Part shown: in pieces, positions 28,674 to 38,524 of the stretch
How the letters are laid out: each line of letters starts with the position of its first letter
Position numbering within the stretch: position 1 is the first letter of the stretch
Assembly (NCBI RefSeq): GCF_000615975.1
Contig: NZ_BAMP01000019.1
Coordinates: 1-57,040 of the forward strand
Reading direction: 5' to 3'
DNA: 57,040 nt
Origin: Nitratireductor aquibiodomus NL21 = JCM 21793
Lineage (GTDB): Bacteria > Pseudomonadota > Alphaproteobacteria > Rhizobiales > Rhizobiaceae
Position numbers and translations under genes: made by a program
Notes under the pieces: model-generated
The model's input: only the letters and a program-made list of their open reading frames with translations
Told to the model about the DNA's origin: nothing
Database searches by the model: none

Positions 28674-31201
28674 GCCTCAAGAGCCTCCTGCATCAACTCT
28701 TCGCCGGAAAGCCGCGAAGCTTCACCGAGCAGTGCCTCGTTGGCGTCGCCGGCCACGGCTTCCTTGCCGATCTCCAGCATGATCGGCACAGCCAGCGGCG
28801 AAATGCGCTCCAGCGATTTATGCACGATTCGTCCCCGAATGCGCGACAGCATTTCGCCCAGTCTCCTGACATCGAGCAGCCCCTGCGCGGCGTCCGCCCA
28901 TGTGGCCTGCATGAGAATGTGGTCGGGCTCATGGGCCCGCAAAACGTCGTAAATGAGGTCGGCGGAAACGGTCACCTGCCGACCGGTTTTCTCTTGTCCG
29001 GGGTGGCGTTTTTCGACGAGGCCGGAAATCAGCGCACAATTGCGGAAGGTGCGCTTTAAAAGCCAGCTATCGGCGATCCACGCTTCGAGGTCATCGCCCA
29101 GCATATCCTCGTCCATGAGCGCGGGCAGACTGAGCTTGCCGCTTTTCAGCATGGCGCTCATATCGTTGAGGCCCCATATGGCAATGGCATAGTCATTGGC
29201 GACAAAGCCGAGCGGATGTGCGCCGTCACGCTCGAGCCGGCGGGTCAGGAGCATGCCGAGCGTCTGGTGGGCGAGGCGTCCTTCGAACGGATAGAGCAAC
29301 ATGTAGAAGCGGTTGCCGCGCGGAAACGTTTCGACCAGAAGGTCTTCGCGGCGCGGCAGGACCGATTTGTCGCGTTGGATGGAGAGCCACTCGGCGACCT
29401 GCGGCGGCAATGTTTTCCAGCGCTTCGGGTCGGCCAACATGGCGCGCACCTCCGCCGCCAGATAGGTGGAGAGCGGAAACTTGCCGCCGGCATAATAGGG
29501 CACTTTGGCGTCCTCGCCGCCGCCCGCCGAAACGAGGCACTCATTCTCGCGGATACCCTCGAAGCGGAGCACGCGGCCGGAGAACAGGAAGGTGTCGCCC
29601 TGTGTGAGGGTTTCGAGGAAATACTCCTCCACCTTGCCCAGCACCGGTCCGCCGCGCGAGGCGCTGCCGCGTCCGCGCCTGACCATGCGGATGTTGAGCA
29701 TGGGGGACTCGACGATGGTGCCGACATTCAGCCGGTACTGCTGGGCGATGCGCGGATTGGCGATGCGCCAGAGCCCGTCTTTCGTCTTGCGGATGCGGGC
29801 ATAGCGTTCATAGGTCTTGAGCGCGTAGCCGCCGGTCGCCACGAAATCCACGATGCGGTCGAAGGTCGCCCGGTCGAGCCCGGCATAGGGGGCAGCACTC
29901 GCCACTTCGCCATAGAGCACATCGGCATCGAAGGGAGCGGCGCAGGCCGAGCCCAGCACATGCTGCGCCAGCACGTCGAGCGCGCCTTCCACCAGTGGCG
30001 GCGTGTCCTGTGCGCCCAGATAGTTCGCTTCAAGCGCTGCACGGCACTCCATCACCTCGAAGCGGTTTGCCGGCACGAGAATGGCGCGGCTCGGTTCATC
30101 CATGCGGTGGTTGGAGCGGCCTATGCGCTGCGCCAGCCGGCTTGCCCCCTTTGGTGCGCCCACATGCACGACCAGGTCCACATCGCCCCAGTCGATGCCG
30201 AGATCCAGCGTTGACGTGGCGACGATGGCCCGGAGGCTGTTGGTCTCCATCGCCTTTTCCACCTTGCGCCTTTGCCCGACATCGAGCGAGCCGTGGTGCA
30301 GCGCAATCGGCAGACTGTCTTCATTGGCGCGCCACAACTCGCGGAACAGGAGCTCGGCCTGGCTGCGCGTGTTGACGAAGAGCAGCGTGGTCCGATGCGC
30401 CTTGATCGCCTCATAGACTTTGGGGATGGCATAAAGCGCGGAGTGCCCTGCCCAGGGCACACGCTCCTCGGTTTCCAGAATGGTGATGTGTGGTTTCGCG
30501 CCACCCGACACGGTCACGATATCGGCCATGGCGCCGGGCCTGTCCTGCGGCACCAGCCAGCGGCGCAGCGCTTCGGGCTCTGCGACCGTCGCCGAAAGCC
30601 CGATGGTCTGCAACTCCGGTCGCAGGCGGCGCAGCCGCGCAAGGCCGAGCGAAAGCAGGTGCCCCCGCTTGGAGATCACCAGCGAATGCAATTCGTCGAA
30701 CACCACGAATCTGAGGTCCGAGAAGAAGTGCTCCGCATCGGGCGAGGCGATCAGAAGCGCAAGCTGTTCGGGGGTCGTCAGCAGAATGTCGGGCGGAGCG
30801 TGCTTCTGCCGCTGGCGCTTGTGAGTGGGCGTATCGCCGGTGCGCGTTTCCATGGTCGCCGGCAGCTCCATCTCGGCCACCGGCATGTTCAGATTGCGCT
30901 GAATGTCGACGGCGAGCGCCTTGAGCGGAGAAATGTAAAGCGTGTGAACGCCACGGCGCGCTTCGCCGGGGCGGGGTTTTGGCCGGTCCGCCAGATCGGT
31001 GAGCGTTGGCAGAAAACCGGCGAGCGTCTTGCCGGCACCCGTCGGTGCGATCAGCAGCGCCGAGCGACCGGCCTGTGTGCGGGCGAGAAGCTCAAGCTGA
31101 TGCGCGCGCGGCTGCCACCCACGCGTGGCGAACCATTCGCTGAAGGGCGCTGGCAGGAAAGGCGCGGCGATGCCGTCAATGGGGTGCGTCCGGTGTTCCA
31201 A
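28670..31201 (-). CDS. Ligase-associated DNA damage response DEXH-box helicase (Lhr-like)
   Basis: 843 residues. Superfamily 2 motifs: Walker A APTGAGKT (~52-59), DELH at 169-172, VATSTLDLGIDWG and QRIGRSNHR in the second RecA domain, then the winged-helix and DUF4145-like C-terminal region of short Lhr proteins. Known Lhr enzymes unwind DNA and DNA:RNA hybrids. It is first in an operon with pdeM and lies 83 bases after phnN on the same strand, so it may also receive read-through from the phn operon. Confidence 0.92.
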   Translation of the reverse strand: MEHRTHPIDGIAAPFLPAPFSEWFATRGWQPRAHQLELLARTQAGRSALLIAPTGAGKTLAGFLPTLTDLADRPKPRPGEARRGVHTLYISPLKALAVDIQRNLNMPVAEMELPATMETRTGDTPTHKRQRQKHAPPDILLTTPEQLALLIASPDAEHFFSDLRFVVFDELHSLVISKRGHLLSLGLARLRRLRPELQTIGLSATVAEPEALRRWLVPQDRPGAMADIVTVSGGAKPHITILETEERVPWAGHSALYAIPKVYEAIKAHRTTLLFVNTRSQAELLFRELWRANEDSLPIALHHGSLDVGQRRKVEKAMETNSLRAIVATSTLDLGIDWGDVDLVVHVGAPKGASRLAQRIGRSNHRMDEPSRAILVPANRFEVMECRAALEANYLGAQDTPPLVEGALDVLAQHVLGSACAAPFDADVLYGEVASAAPYAGLDRATFDRIVDFVATGGYALKTYERYARIRKTKDGLWRIANPRIAQQYRLNVGTIVESPMLNIRMVRRGRGSASRGGPVLGKVEEYFLETLTQGDTFLFSGRVLRFEGIRENECLVSAGGGEDAKVPYYAGGKFPLSTYLAAEVRAMLADPKRWKTLPPQVAEWLSIQRDKSVLPRREDLLVETFPRGNRFYMLLYPFEGRLAHQTLGMLLTRRLERDGAHPLGFVANDYAIAIWGLNDMSAMLKSGKLSLPALMDEDMLGDDLEAWIADSWLLKRTFRNCALISGLVEKRHPGQEKTGRQVTVSADLIYDVLRAHEPDHILMQATWADAAQGLLDVRRLGEMLSRIRGRIVHKSLERISPLAVPIMLEIGKEAVAGDANEALLGEASRLSGEELMQEALEA

Positions 31202-31284
31202 GATGGGTTAGAACTAAACCAGAACAGAGAAAGCGCCAAGAGGGGCTGTCGGCATCAGCCAGGATATCTGAAACAGGGCGAGGA

Positions 31285-31917
31285 TCAGACGCTGTCGCTC
31301 ACCGCGCTCCAGGCGGTGGCACGGCGCAGAATGTCCTGAAACTTTTCACCCGCCTCTTCCAGCGTGCTGGAGTTGTCGATGATTGTTGCGTCTTCCACGG
31401 CGAGCTCCTTCGCGTGCGCCCGTTCGAGACGCGCCAGCACTTCCTCGCGGGTCTCGCGGCCACGGCTTGAAAGCCGCTCGGCAAGGACGTCGCGGGATGC
31501 GGTCACGATCACGGCGATGACATTGCCATAGCGTTCACGCAGGAGCGGGATGACGGCGCGGGAAACGTTGGCAACGGCCACATGGCCTTCACGCACAATG
31601 CCGTCCACGCTGGCGGGCAGGCCGTATTTCAGCCCGTTCGCTTCCCAGCTTACGGCGAATGCGCCTTTGCTTTCCGCCTCGTCAAAACTGGCGCGGGTGA
31701 GGCAGTCATGCGCCTCGCCGGCGCCGTCCATCTCGCGGGTGATGACACGGCGCACGAAGGTGACGTCGCTGTCCTGGGGCCCGAGCCGCTGGCGCGCATA
31801 GTCCATCACCGAATCCTTGCCGGCGCCCGAAGGGCCGGCCACGGCGATGAAAACGCCGTGTCGGATCGGGAAATCCTGCTCGTCGATGACGCGCTCCAGC
31901 GTGGCCGAGGACCTCAT
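31285..31917 (-). CDS. phnN: Ribose 1,5-bisphosphate phosphokinase PhnN
   Basis: 210 residues, guanylate-kinase-like P-loop fold with GPSGAGKDS at residues 28-36 and RRVITREM as the substrate-binding segment. It phosphorylates ribose 1,5-bisphosphate to PRPP, the last step of C-P lyase metabolism. Its start overlaps the phnM stop by 4 bases, and it is the last phn gene of this operon. Reading frame intact. Confidence 0.92.
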   Translation of the reverse strand: MRSSATLERVIDEQDFPIRHGVFIAVAGPSGAGKDSVMDYARQRLGPQDSDVTFVRRVITREMDGAGEAHDCLTRASFDEAESKGAFAVSWEANGLKYGLPASVDGIVREGHVAVANVSRAVIPLLRERYGNVIAVIVTASRDVLAERLSSRGRETREEVLARLERAHAKELAVEDATIIDNSSTLEEAGEKFQDILRRATAWSAVSDSV

Positions 31918-33053
31918 GCCACCCGCGCTCCCTCGCGCCAGACCGAGCGCACGATCGGCACATGCTCGTCCACCCGCACGCGGATCATGTCGGCACGGCG
32001 ACCGACTTCAAGAATGCCGCGATCATCGAGACCGACGGCTTCTGCCGGGTTTTTCGAAACCATGGCGACGGCCTGCGGCAGCGAAATATGTTCTACCGTC
32101 TCGCCGAGGGCAAACGCGGCCTGAACAAGGCTGAACGGGATGTAATCCGACGACAGAATGTCGAGCGTCTTGCCTTCCGCCAGACTGCGCGCGGAGACAT
32201 TGCCGGAATGCGATCCGCCACGCACCACGTTGGGCGCGCCCATCAAAACCTGCATGCCGGCCTCGCGGGAGGCTGTGGCGGCCTCCTGCGTGGTGGGGAA
32301 CTCGGCGACGCGCACGCCCTGCGTCGCGGCTTCGTCCACATGCTCCATCGTGGCGTCGTCATGGCTCGCCAGAATGATGCCGTTGTCCCGGCAGATTTCG
32401 GCAATCGCGTTGCGATGCCTGCTCGAATAGGTCTGCGACTGGGTGATGCGCTTGTCGCAGAACTGGCGGAAATCCTCTTCCGTCATGCCGGTCTTGTTCA
32501 TGTAGTAGACCTTGTAGGTCTCGATGCTGGTGAACTGGCGCTGGCCCGGCGAGTGGTCCATCAGTGAAGCGAGCTTCACGCGGCTGTCGTTTCTGAAAAG
32601 TTCGAAACCCTCCAGACAATCGGGCGCGGAGACCTCACACCGTAGATGCAGGAAGTGGTCGGCACGCAGGCGGCCGGCTTCCACGCTGTTTTCGATGGCG
32701 TGGCCAAGCTCGCGCATTTCCGGCGCGCCGAGGTTGCTGTCTTCATCGAGGCCGATGCGCAGCGCGTCGAACACGGTGGTAATGCCGGATGCCGCAATCT
32801 GTGCATCATGCGCGAGCACCGAGGCGATTGGGTTCCAGCGCACTTTCGGGCGTGGCGCGTAGTGGCGCTCCAGATGGTCCGTGTGCAGTTCGACAAGGCC
32901 CGGCAGGACGTAATCGCCATCCATATCCTCACCGACAGAGGCATTGCCTGTGGCAATGTCGACGATGCGCCCGTCACGGATCGAGATGCTGCCTTCGATC
33001 ACCTCATCGGGCAGCACGATGCGGGCATTTTTGAGGACCAGTTCGTTCGTCAT
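31914..33053 (-). CDS. phnM: Alpha-D-ribose 1-methylphosphonate 5-triphosphate diphosphatase PhnM
   Basis: 379 residues, amidohydrolase fold. ELHTDHLERH at residues ~55-64 holds the first metal ligands, ASHDDAT a later metal-binding segment, and GAPNVVRGGSHSGN the C-terminal active-site loop. It removes pyrophosphate from the ribosyl-phosphonate intermediate before C-P bond cleavage. ATG 33053 was chosen because the family starts here (MTNELVLKNARIVLPD); upstream codons run into the DUF1045 gene. It starts 2 bases after the DUF1045 stop. Confidence 0.94.
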   Translation of the reverse strand: MTNELVLKNARIVLPDEVIEGSISIRDGRIVDIATGNASVGEDMDGDYVLPGLVELHTDHLERHYAPRPKVRWNPIASVLAHDAQIAASGITTVFDALRIGLDEDSNLGAPEMRELGHAIENSVEAGRLRADHFLHLRCEVSAPDCLEGFELFRNDSRVKLASLMDHSPGQRQFTSIETYKVYYMNKTGMTEEDFRQFCDKRITQSQTYSSRHRNAIAEICRDNGIILASHDDATMEHVDEAATQGVRVAEFPTTQEAATASREAGMQVLMGAPNVVRGGSHSGNVSARSLAEGKTLDILSSDYIPFSLVQAAFALGETVEHISLPQAVAMVSKNPAEAVGLDDRGILEVGRRADMIRVRVDEHVPIVRSVWREGARVA

Positions 33054-33055
33054 TA

Positions 33056-33763
33056 TCAGGCAGTCTTTCTTGTCTTGTTCCAGCCGAGCGTCTGGAAGGA
33101 TTTCACCTGGAACGGCGCGCCCGGCTCCGACTCGATGAACAGGGCCAGCGAGCCGATCTCCAGTGGTTCCGACAAAAGCGGCCCGAAGAAGGCATCGATG
33201 GCGCGTTCCATGCGGGGCGCCTCGGCCTGTGGCACGCGTCCGGTCAGGGTCATGTGAAAGCGGAATTCCTCGAACACGTAGGGATAGCCCCATTTGTGCA
33301 GATTCTTGAGCTGTCCGGGCGTGAGGTTCTCCGGGTTGCGCCGTTCAAGCTCATTGGCCGTCAGCGGCGCGCGGAAGGGTTCGAAGTTCTCCACGATGCT
33401 GCCCGCCAGCGCATCCAGCCGTTCAGACCGTTCTTCCGGCACGAGCGCGAAAAAACCGTCCAGCCTGCGCACCACCGCGCGCGGGATCGTCACCGGTTCC
33501 ATCTGCGCGCAGAACTTTGTCAGCGCCTGGATCAGCGCCTGCTCGCTCTGGCCTTCGGCAAGCCGGAACGGGGCTTTCAGCGTCGCATGAAACCCGTAGC
33601 GGCGTGCCGCAGCCGTGTGAAACGAAATCTCCGCAGCCGAGAACGGCCCGGCCTCCACCGGGGTCAGCGGCATTCCGGTAAAGGCGTCGCGTCCCAGCCA
33701 GCGGGCGGCGGCCCGCGTCAGCGGGTCGTCTTGTTCGGGTGTGAAGTAGATTGCGTAGCGCAT
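33056..33763 (-). CDS. DUF1045 phosphonate-operon protein with 2H phosphoesterase motifs
   Basis: 235 residues. Two H-x-T-x motifs, HATL at 59-62 and HMTL at 170-173, are spaced as in 2H phosphoesterases, which open 2',3'- or other cyclic phosphodiesters. The family (TIGR03223) is known only from phosphonate operons. E. coli uses PhnP, a different fold, to open 5-phosphoribosyl 1,2-cyclic phosphate, and no phnP is seen here, so this protein is a candidate for that step. That role is inference. It lies between phnE2 and phnM in one operon. Confidence 0.85.
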   Translation of the reverse strand: MRYAIYFTPEQDDPLTRAAARWLGRDAFTGMPLTPVEAGPFSAAEISFHTAAARRYGFHATLKAPFRLAEGQSEQALIQALTKFCAQMEPVTIPRAVVRRLDGFFALVPEERSERLDALAGSIVENFEPFRAPLTANELERRNPENLTPGQLKNLHKWGYPYVFEEFRFHMTLTGRVPQAEAPRMERAIDAFFGPLLSEPLEIGSLALFIESEPGAPFQVKSFQTLGWNKTRKTA

Positions 33764-33875
33764 GAGCTTTTCCTCGCCGATTGCGGTGCAATAGGCGATT
33801 TGTGTGACAGGTTAACGAATCCCTCGAAAGGACCACAGAAGCTATCAGCCAATTTCCGCTGCGTCATCATCCACC

Positions 33876-35423
33876 TCATTGCCTGCCAATGAGGCGCTGG
33901 CGCAGCATGTTGGAAATATTGTCGAAGACGAAAACGACCATCAGGATGAGGAGCACCATGTAAGCCACGTTTTCCCAGTCCTGATTGGTGCGCATGGCCT
34001 CCCAGAGCTTGAGGCCGATGCCGCCTGCACCCACTGCACCGATGATGGTGGCCGAGCGCGTGTTGGACTCCCAGAAATACAGCGACTGGCTCAAAAACAC
34101 CGGCAGAACCTGCGGCACGACGCCGTAGCGCTGGACCGAGGATGGGGCCGCACCGACAGAGCGCACGCCCTCGCGCTGCTTGTCGTCGATGTTTTCGAGC
34201 GCTTCGGAATAGAGCTTGCCGAAGGTGCCGGTGTCGGTGAAGAAGATCGCCGAAATGCCGGCCAGCGGCCCCGGCCCGAACGCCCGGGTGAAGAACAGCG
34301 CCCAGATCAGCATGTCCACCGAGCGCAGGAAGTCGAACGAGCGCTTCAAGAGATGGTTGATGAAACGGTTGGGCATGATGTTGCGCGCGGCCGCAAAGGC
34401 GAGCGGGAAGGCCAGAAGCGAGGCGAACACCGTGCCGGCAAACGCCATGACGATGGTCTGCAGCAGCTTCAGCCACACATCGCCATGTTGCCAGTCGGCA
34501 TTGTTGACGATGTTGTCCCAGGCGACGGCCAGATTGGAGCGGCCTTCCTCTATGCGATCGCCGAACAAGATCGTGCCCAGAACCTGACCGGCCGACATGC
34601 CCCAGTAGGGAGATCGCGTATCGAAGAAGAAGTTCTCCCAACCGAGGAAGCGGCGACGTATCTTGACCTCATCGTCTTCGATCTCCGCACGGCCGGCAAA
34701 GCCGAAGCGCGCGATCACTTTGGAGCCGGGTGCGCGCTGGCTTGCCCAGTCGGGCAGGGGCCCGCGCGCATTGACCGCGATCTGCTCCTCGATGTCGAGT
34801 TCCAGCGTCTCGCCCTTGTGCGTGACGGTCACGAAGCCGGGCTGAACGCGGATATGCGTGTCGCCACCGAACGAAACATCGGCGCTCACAATGGCTTCTT
34901 CACGGGTCGCCACCGGTTCCGCCGGTGCGGTGTTCGCGGTCGGTGTTTCGGGTGGTGTGGAGGCAGATGGCATGGCACCAAGAAACCCACCGTCGTCTTT
35001 CGCAGCAGGCTTCGTGTCCAGCGACCCGAGGAAGCCGGCGCCGCTGGTTTGGCCGCTGCCGGCGCCCGCGGCTGCGCTGGTCGTTGCGCTGCGGCGTTCG
35101 ACCGTCGCCGTCTCCGTCACCACCCAGTCCGGTTTCGGATCGTCGCCCAGTGGCGAGAAACGGGGGAAGGAAACATCCAGCGCATCGCCGTCATACTCGA
35201 TGTCCGGGCGCACCTCGTAGGAAACCCAGTCTGCCAGATAGCTGCCCGCAATGTCCCAATTGCCGCCGGAGATCACCTGCCCCACGGCAAAGAGCCACCA
35301 GGCGAAGACCATGTAGAGCGCGACGGCAGCGATGATGAGCGCGGCGCGAAAGCGCTCCAGCAGCGGGCGCTGAAAAACATCCGTGTGACGCGCGACGATG
35401 GCGCTGGCTTCGGTCTCGGTCAT
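33876..35423 (-). CDS. phnE: Phosphonate ABC transporter permease PhnE, long form with extracytoplasmic domain
   Basis: 515 residues, about twice a plain PhnE. A first transmembrane helix (~28-50) is followed by ~230 residues predicted outside the membrane. These include an Ala/Ser/Pro-rich stretch (~108-172) and a compact beta-like segment (VSFGGDTHIRVQPGFVTVTHKGE). The normal permease core follows, with the EAA-type loop ALENIDDKQREGVRSVGA. Second of two permease genes; it starts 2 bases after the phnE1 stop and they should form a heterodimer with PhnC. The extra domain may contact PhnD. Confidence 0.9.
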   Translation of the reverse strand: MTETEASAIVARHTDVFQRPLLERFRAALIIAAVALYMVFAWWLFAVGQVISGGNWDIAGSYLADWVSYEVRPDIEYDGDALDVSFPRFSPLGDDPKPDWVVTETATVERRSATTSAAAGAGSGQTSGAGFLGSLDTKPAAKDDGGFLGAMPSASTPPETPTANTAPAEPVATREEAIVSADVSFGGDTHIRVQPGFVTVTHKGETLELDIEEQIAVNARGPLPDWASQRAPGSKVIARFGFAGRAEIEDDEVKIRRRFLGWENFFFDTRSPYWGMSAGQVLGTILFGDRIEEGRSNLAVAWDNIVNNADWQHGDVWLKLLQTIVMAFAGTVFASLLAFPLAFAAARNIMPNRFINHLLKRSFDFLRSVDMLIWALFFTRAFGPGPLAGISAIFFTDTGTFGKLYSEALENIDDKQREGVRSVGAAPSSVQRYGVVPQVLPVFLSQSLYFWESNTRSATIIGAVGAGGIGLKLWEAMRTNQDWENVAYMVLLILMVVFVFDNISNMLRQRLIGRQ

Positions 35424-35425
35424 GG

Positions 35426-36403
35426 TCAGCCTCCCCGGCCGAATTCGAATGCCTGCCTGCCGACGAGGCGACCGCGCAGCCAGGCCGAAAGCTGGTCGAC
35501 CGCGACGATGGTGCAGAACAGGAGAAGAATGATGGCGAGCGTCTTGGCCTCATGCGTGCGGCTGATCGACAGGCGCAGCGCCTCGCCGATACCGCCACCA
35601 CCGACCGCGCCGATGATGGTGGAGGCGCGCACATTGATCTCGAAACGCAGGAGCGCGTAGCTCAGGAAGTTGGGCATGACCTGCGGAACGATGGCGAACC
35701 AGACACGCTCCGTCCAGTTTGCACCAGCGGCACGCAGGCCTTCCTCGGCCTTCATGTCGGCGTTCTCGACCACCTCGAAGAACATTTTGCCAAGCGCGCC
35801 GATCGTATGGATCGAGACTGCGATGATCGCGGGCACGGCCCCGATGGACAGCACGGCCAGAAAGAAGCCGGCGATGACGATTTCGGGGAAGGCGCGCAGC
35901 AGCTCCATGAAACGGCGCACGAAGAACCGTAGCCAGCGCCGCGTCGTCAGGTTCGATGCTGCCAGAAAGCAAAGGACGAAGCCAAAGCCGAACCCGATCA
36001 GCGTGGAAACCAGCGCAATGTTGATGGTTTCCAGCATCTTGTAGAAATACTCGGGCAGATAGAACGTCTCGGTGAGATAGATCCGTCCATCGGGATAATT
36101 GTATTTCAGGCTGCCATCGTCATAGGGCGAGGGCAGGTCGAAAAGGGCGCGCCAGATTTCCCAGCCATCGCGCGGCAGCATCTGACCCACGAAATCGAAC
36201 AGATAGGGCAGTCGGTCGAAGAACTTGCCGGCGTTCGATTCATTGGCAAACCAGAGCGAACCGCTCATGGCGAGAACCATGAACACGATGCCGCCAATGG
36301 TGTAGAGCCGGCGGCGTCCGGCCAGTTCGCGCCAGTGGCGCTCCACGGCCTGGCCGGCTTCGGAAAGAAGCGGGGAATGGGTCGTTGCTGTCATGTCTGG
36401 CAC
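35426..36403 (-). CDS. phnE: Phosphonate ABC transporter permease PhnE (short form)
   Basis: 325 residues, about six transmembrane helices. The cytoplasmic coupling loop FEVVENADMKAEEGLRAAGAN contains the EAA-type motif that docks to the ATPase, and the ending LVGRQAFEFGRGG is similar to the end of the partner permease. It follows phnD by 58 bases and precedes the long PhnE. Imports phosphonates with PhnC and PhnD. Confidence 0.93.
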   Translation of the reverse strand: MPDMTATTHSPLLSEAGQAVERHWRELAGRRRLYTIGGIVFMVLAMSGSLWFANESNAGKFFDRLPYLFDFVGQMLPRDGWEIWRALFDLPSPYDDGSLKYNYPDGRIYLTETFYLPEYFYKMLETINIALVSTLIGFGFGFVLCFLAASNLTTRRWLRFFVRRFMELLRAFPEIVIAGFFLAVLSIGAVPAIIAVSIHTIGALGKMFFEVVENADMKAEEGLRAAGANWTERVWFAIVPQVMPNFLSYALLRFEINVRASTIIGAVGGGGIGEALRLSISRTHEAKTLAIILLLFCTIVAVDQLSAWLRGRLVGRQAFEFGRGG

Positions 36404-36461
36404 GCCTGTGCGACAACGCCGCCGGCACGGGCCGGCGGCGTGTCAGATTGCGGGAAAGGGA

Positions 36462-37368
36462 TCAGGAACCGATCTTGGAGCGACGGGCGTCGATGATCGG
36501 CTCGTAGAATGCCGGCGTCACTTCGGTGTAGCCTTGTAGTCGCCGCCCTGGATGGCCGCGAAGCACTCCGGATCGGCTTCCGGCATTTCCATCATGAAGG
36601 TCTTGAACTTGTTCTTCATGTCGGCGTCCATGGAGGTGCGAACCACGACCGGACCGTTCGGGATCAGCGGGGACTTCCAGAGCTCAACCAGATCGTCCAT
36701 GTCGAGAATACCCTTCTCGACCATCTTGTGCAGGTTGCCGGAGGTGTAGCCGTCGGAGAACTCGCCAACACCGGAAGCCCAGGTCGTGCCGGCGTCGAAC
36801 GTGCCCTTCACCACTTCGAGAACCAGATTCTCGTGGCCGCCGCCGAAGCCGGTCTCGCCAAAGAACTCTTCAACAGAAGCGTTGATGGCCTTGGGGAGCG
36901 TGACGGCGGGTACGAGGTAGCCGGAGGTGGAATCCGGGTCGGCGAAGCCGAGCTTCTTGCCCTTCATGTCTTCCAGCGACTTGATGCCGGAATCCTTGCG
37001 GGCCACCATGACCGAGTGATAGCCGGTCGAACCGTCGGTCTGCACCGTTGTGAGGATCGGCTCAACGGCCTTCGGGTCTTCCAGATAGACCTTTGCATAG
37101 CCCGAAGCGCCGAGCTCGGCATAGTCGAGCGTGCCGCCGAGCAGGCCCTGGATCACGCCGTCATAGTCGGCAGCCGGGAACAGAGCGACCTTCTCGACGC
37201 CAGAACCTCAGGAAGCTTGTCGACCATGCAGGAGAAGTTGCGCAGGCGGTCGGCTTCGTTTTCGCCGCCGAGAATGCCGATGCGGAATTCCTTCAGGTCT
37301 TCGGCCTGTGCGCCCCCGACCATCATTGCGGTGAGCGCTACGGCGCCCATAAGAGCTTTCTTGAACAT
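36462..37368 (-). CDS. phnD: Phosphonate-binding protein PhnD (two -1 frameshifts at ~37200 and ~36532)
   Basis: Periplasmic binding protein of the PhnCDE importer. It has a signal peptide (ALMGAVALTAMMVGGAQA), then FRIGILGGENEADRLRN. The frame breaks after LPEVL (bases ~37200) and resumes as YDGVIQGLLGGTLDYAELGASGYAK. It breaks again near the end after GGDYK. Restoring one G at each point gives LPEVLGVEKVALFPAADYDG and KGYTEVTPAFYEPIIDARRSKIGS, ending at TGA 36462, for 302 residues. Two independent losses in one otherwise well-conserved gene argue for sequence error. Confidence 0.9.
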
Positions 37369-37455
37369 GACGTCTCTCCATTTGGGTGCCGGCTTTTCCC
37401 GCCGGCGGGTTTTCAGGCAGAGCGGCCCGTTACGCGGGCCAGGCGATCCCGTAGG

Positions 37456-38298
37456 TCAGACGGCGGCGAGCGCCGGTTGCGCCTGACCGATCGATTTCCT
37501 TGCCGGCTGCGGAGCCGGAACATTGATGCTGGTGGAGGTAATGGCTTCGGAAAGCTCCGCGCCTTCCTCGCCGCCATAAATGGTGCGCACCGCTTCGCTG
37601 GTCAGCGCCTCAGGCGGGCCGTCGAAAACCACCGCGCCCTTGGCCATGCCGATAATGCGGTTGCAATAGGCGCGCGCCGTGTCGAGCGTGTGCAGGTTGG
37701 TGATGACGGTGATGCCTTCGCGGGCGTTGATGTCGGCCAGCGAGTCCATAACCACCTTGGCGTTGAGCGGATCGAGCGAGGCGATCGGCTCGTCGGCGAG
37801 GATCACCTTCGGTTCCTGCATGAGAGCACGGGCAATCGCAACGCGCTGCTGCTGACCGCCGGAAAGGGTGCCAGCGCGCTGCAGCGCCGTCTGGGCGATG
37901 TCGAGGCGCTCCAGTGCGGCGATGGCGCGGATGCGCTCCTCGCGGGTGAACATGTTCATCAGGTTGAGAACGGTGGAACGATGGTTGAGGCGCCCGAGCA
38001 GGACGTTGGTCAGCACGTCGAGGCGCGGCACCAGATTGAACTGCTGGAAGATCATGGCGCAATCGCGCTGCCAACGGCGCAGCTCCGCGCCTTTAAGAGC
38101 CGATACCTCTTTGCCCTGAAATGAGATCGAGCCTTCGGACGGATCGATCAGCCGGTTGATCATGCGCAGAAGCGTCGATTTGCCGGCACCGGAGCGGCCA
38201 ATGATGCCGACCATCTGGCCCTGTTCGATTTCCAGTTCCACGTCGCGCACGGCCGTGTTCTGTCCGAAGCGTCGGGTGACCTGTCGAATTTCAAGCAT
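37456..38298 (-). CDS. phnC: Phosphonate ABC transporter ATP-binding protein PhnC
   Basis: 280 residues. Walker [10 protein letters not shown] at 34-42, signature [16 protein letters not shown], Walker [12 protein letters not shown] and the switch histidine in [10 protein letters not shown]. It powers phosphonate import through the two PhnE permeases. The C-terminal ~40 residues are a Pro/Ala-rich extension. First gene of the phnC-D-E-E-DUF1045-M-N operon, with tandem Pho-box heptamers and a core promoter 66-120 bases upstream. Confidence 0.94.
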   Translation of the reverse strand: MLEIRQVTRRFGQNTAVRDVELEIEQGQMVGIIGRSGAGKSTLLRMINRLIDPSEGSISFQGKEVSALKGAELRRWQRDCAMIFQQFNLVPRLDVLTNVLLGRLNHRSTVLNLMNMFTREERIRAIAALERLDIAQTALQRAGTLSGGQQQRVAIARALMQEPKVILADEPIASLDPLNAKVVMDSLADINAREGITVITNLHTLDTARAYCNRIIGMAKGAVVFDGPPEALTSEAVRTIYGGEEGAELSEAITSTSINVPAPQPARKSIGQAQPALAAV

Positions 38299-38363
38299 TT
38301 GCTGATCCCGTTAAGCGCCTTGTTGCGGCTCTCCCGCGGGCTTTCCGCCCTTGTTGCTCTTTC

Positions 38364-38418
38364 GCCTAATGGGTGTGGATGAAAACTGGATGTCGCCTGG
38401 ATGACGGTTTTTTGACAG
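38364..38418 (-). promoter_or_regulatory. Tandem Pho box and core promoter of the phnC operon
   Basis: Read on the minus strand from 38418: CTGTCAA, AAAA, CCGTCAT, CCAG, GCGACAT, CCAG, TTTTCAT. These are four heptamers at exact 11-base steps, as bound by tandem PhoB dimers. Then CCACACCCATTAGGC supplies a -10 region. The last part is nearly identical to the phnG promoter. Induction by phosphate starvation is the expected outcome. Confidence 0.8.
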
Positions 38419-38524
38419 TACACAGCTCCTACAGACACGGGGTGGTACGCATCGAATGCGGTTCTCTGCCGGATGTGTTAAGGGGGCCTGCCGCTAAGGG
38501 GCGCTGTCTGGAGGGAAACAAACC

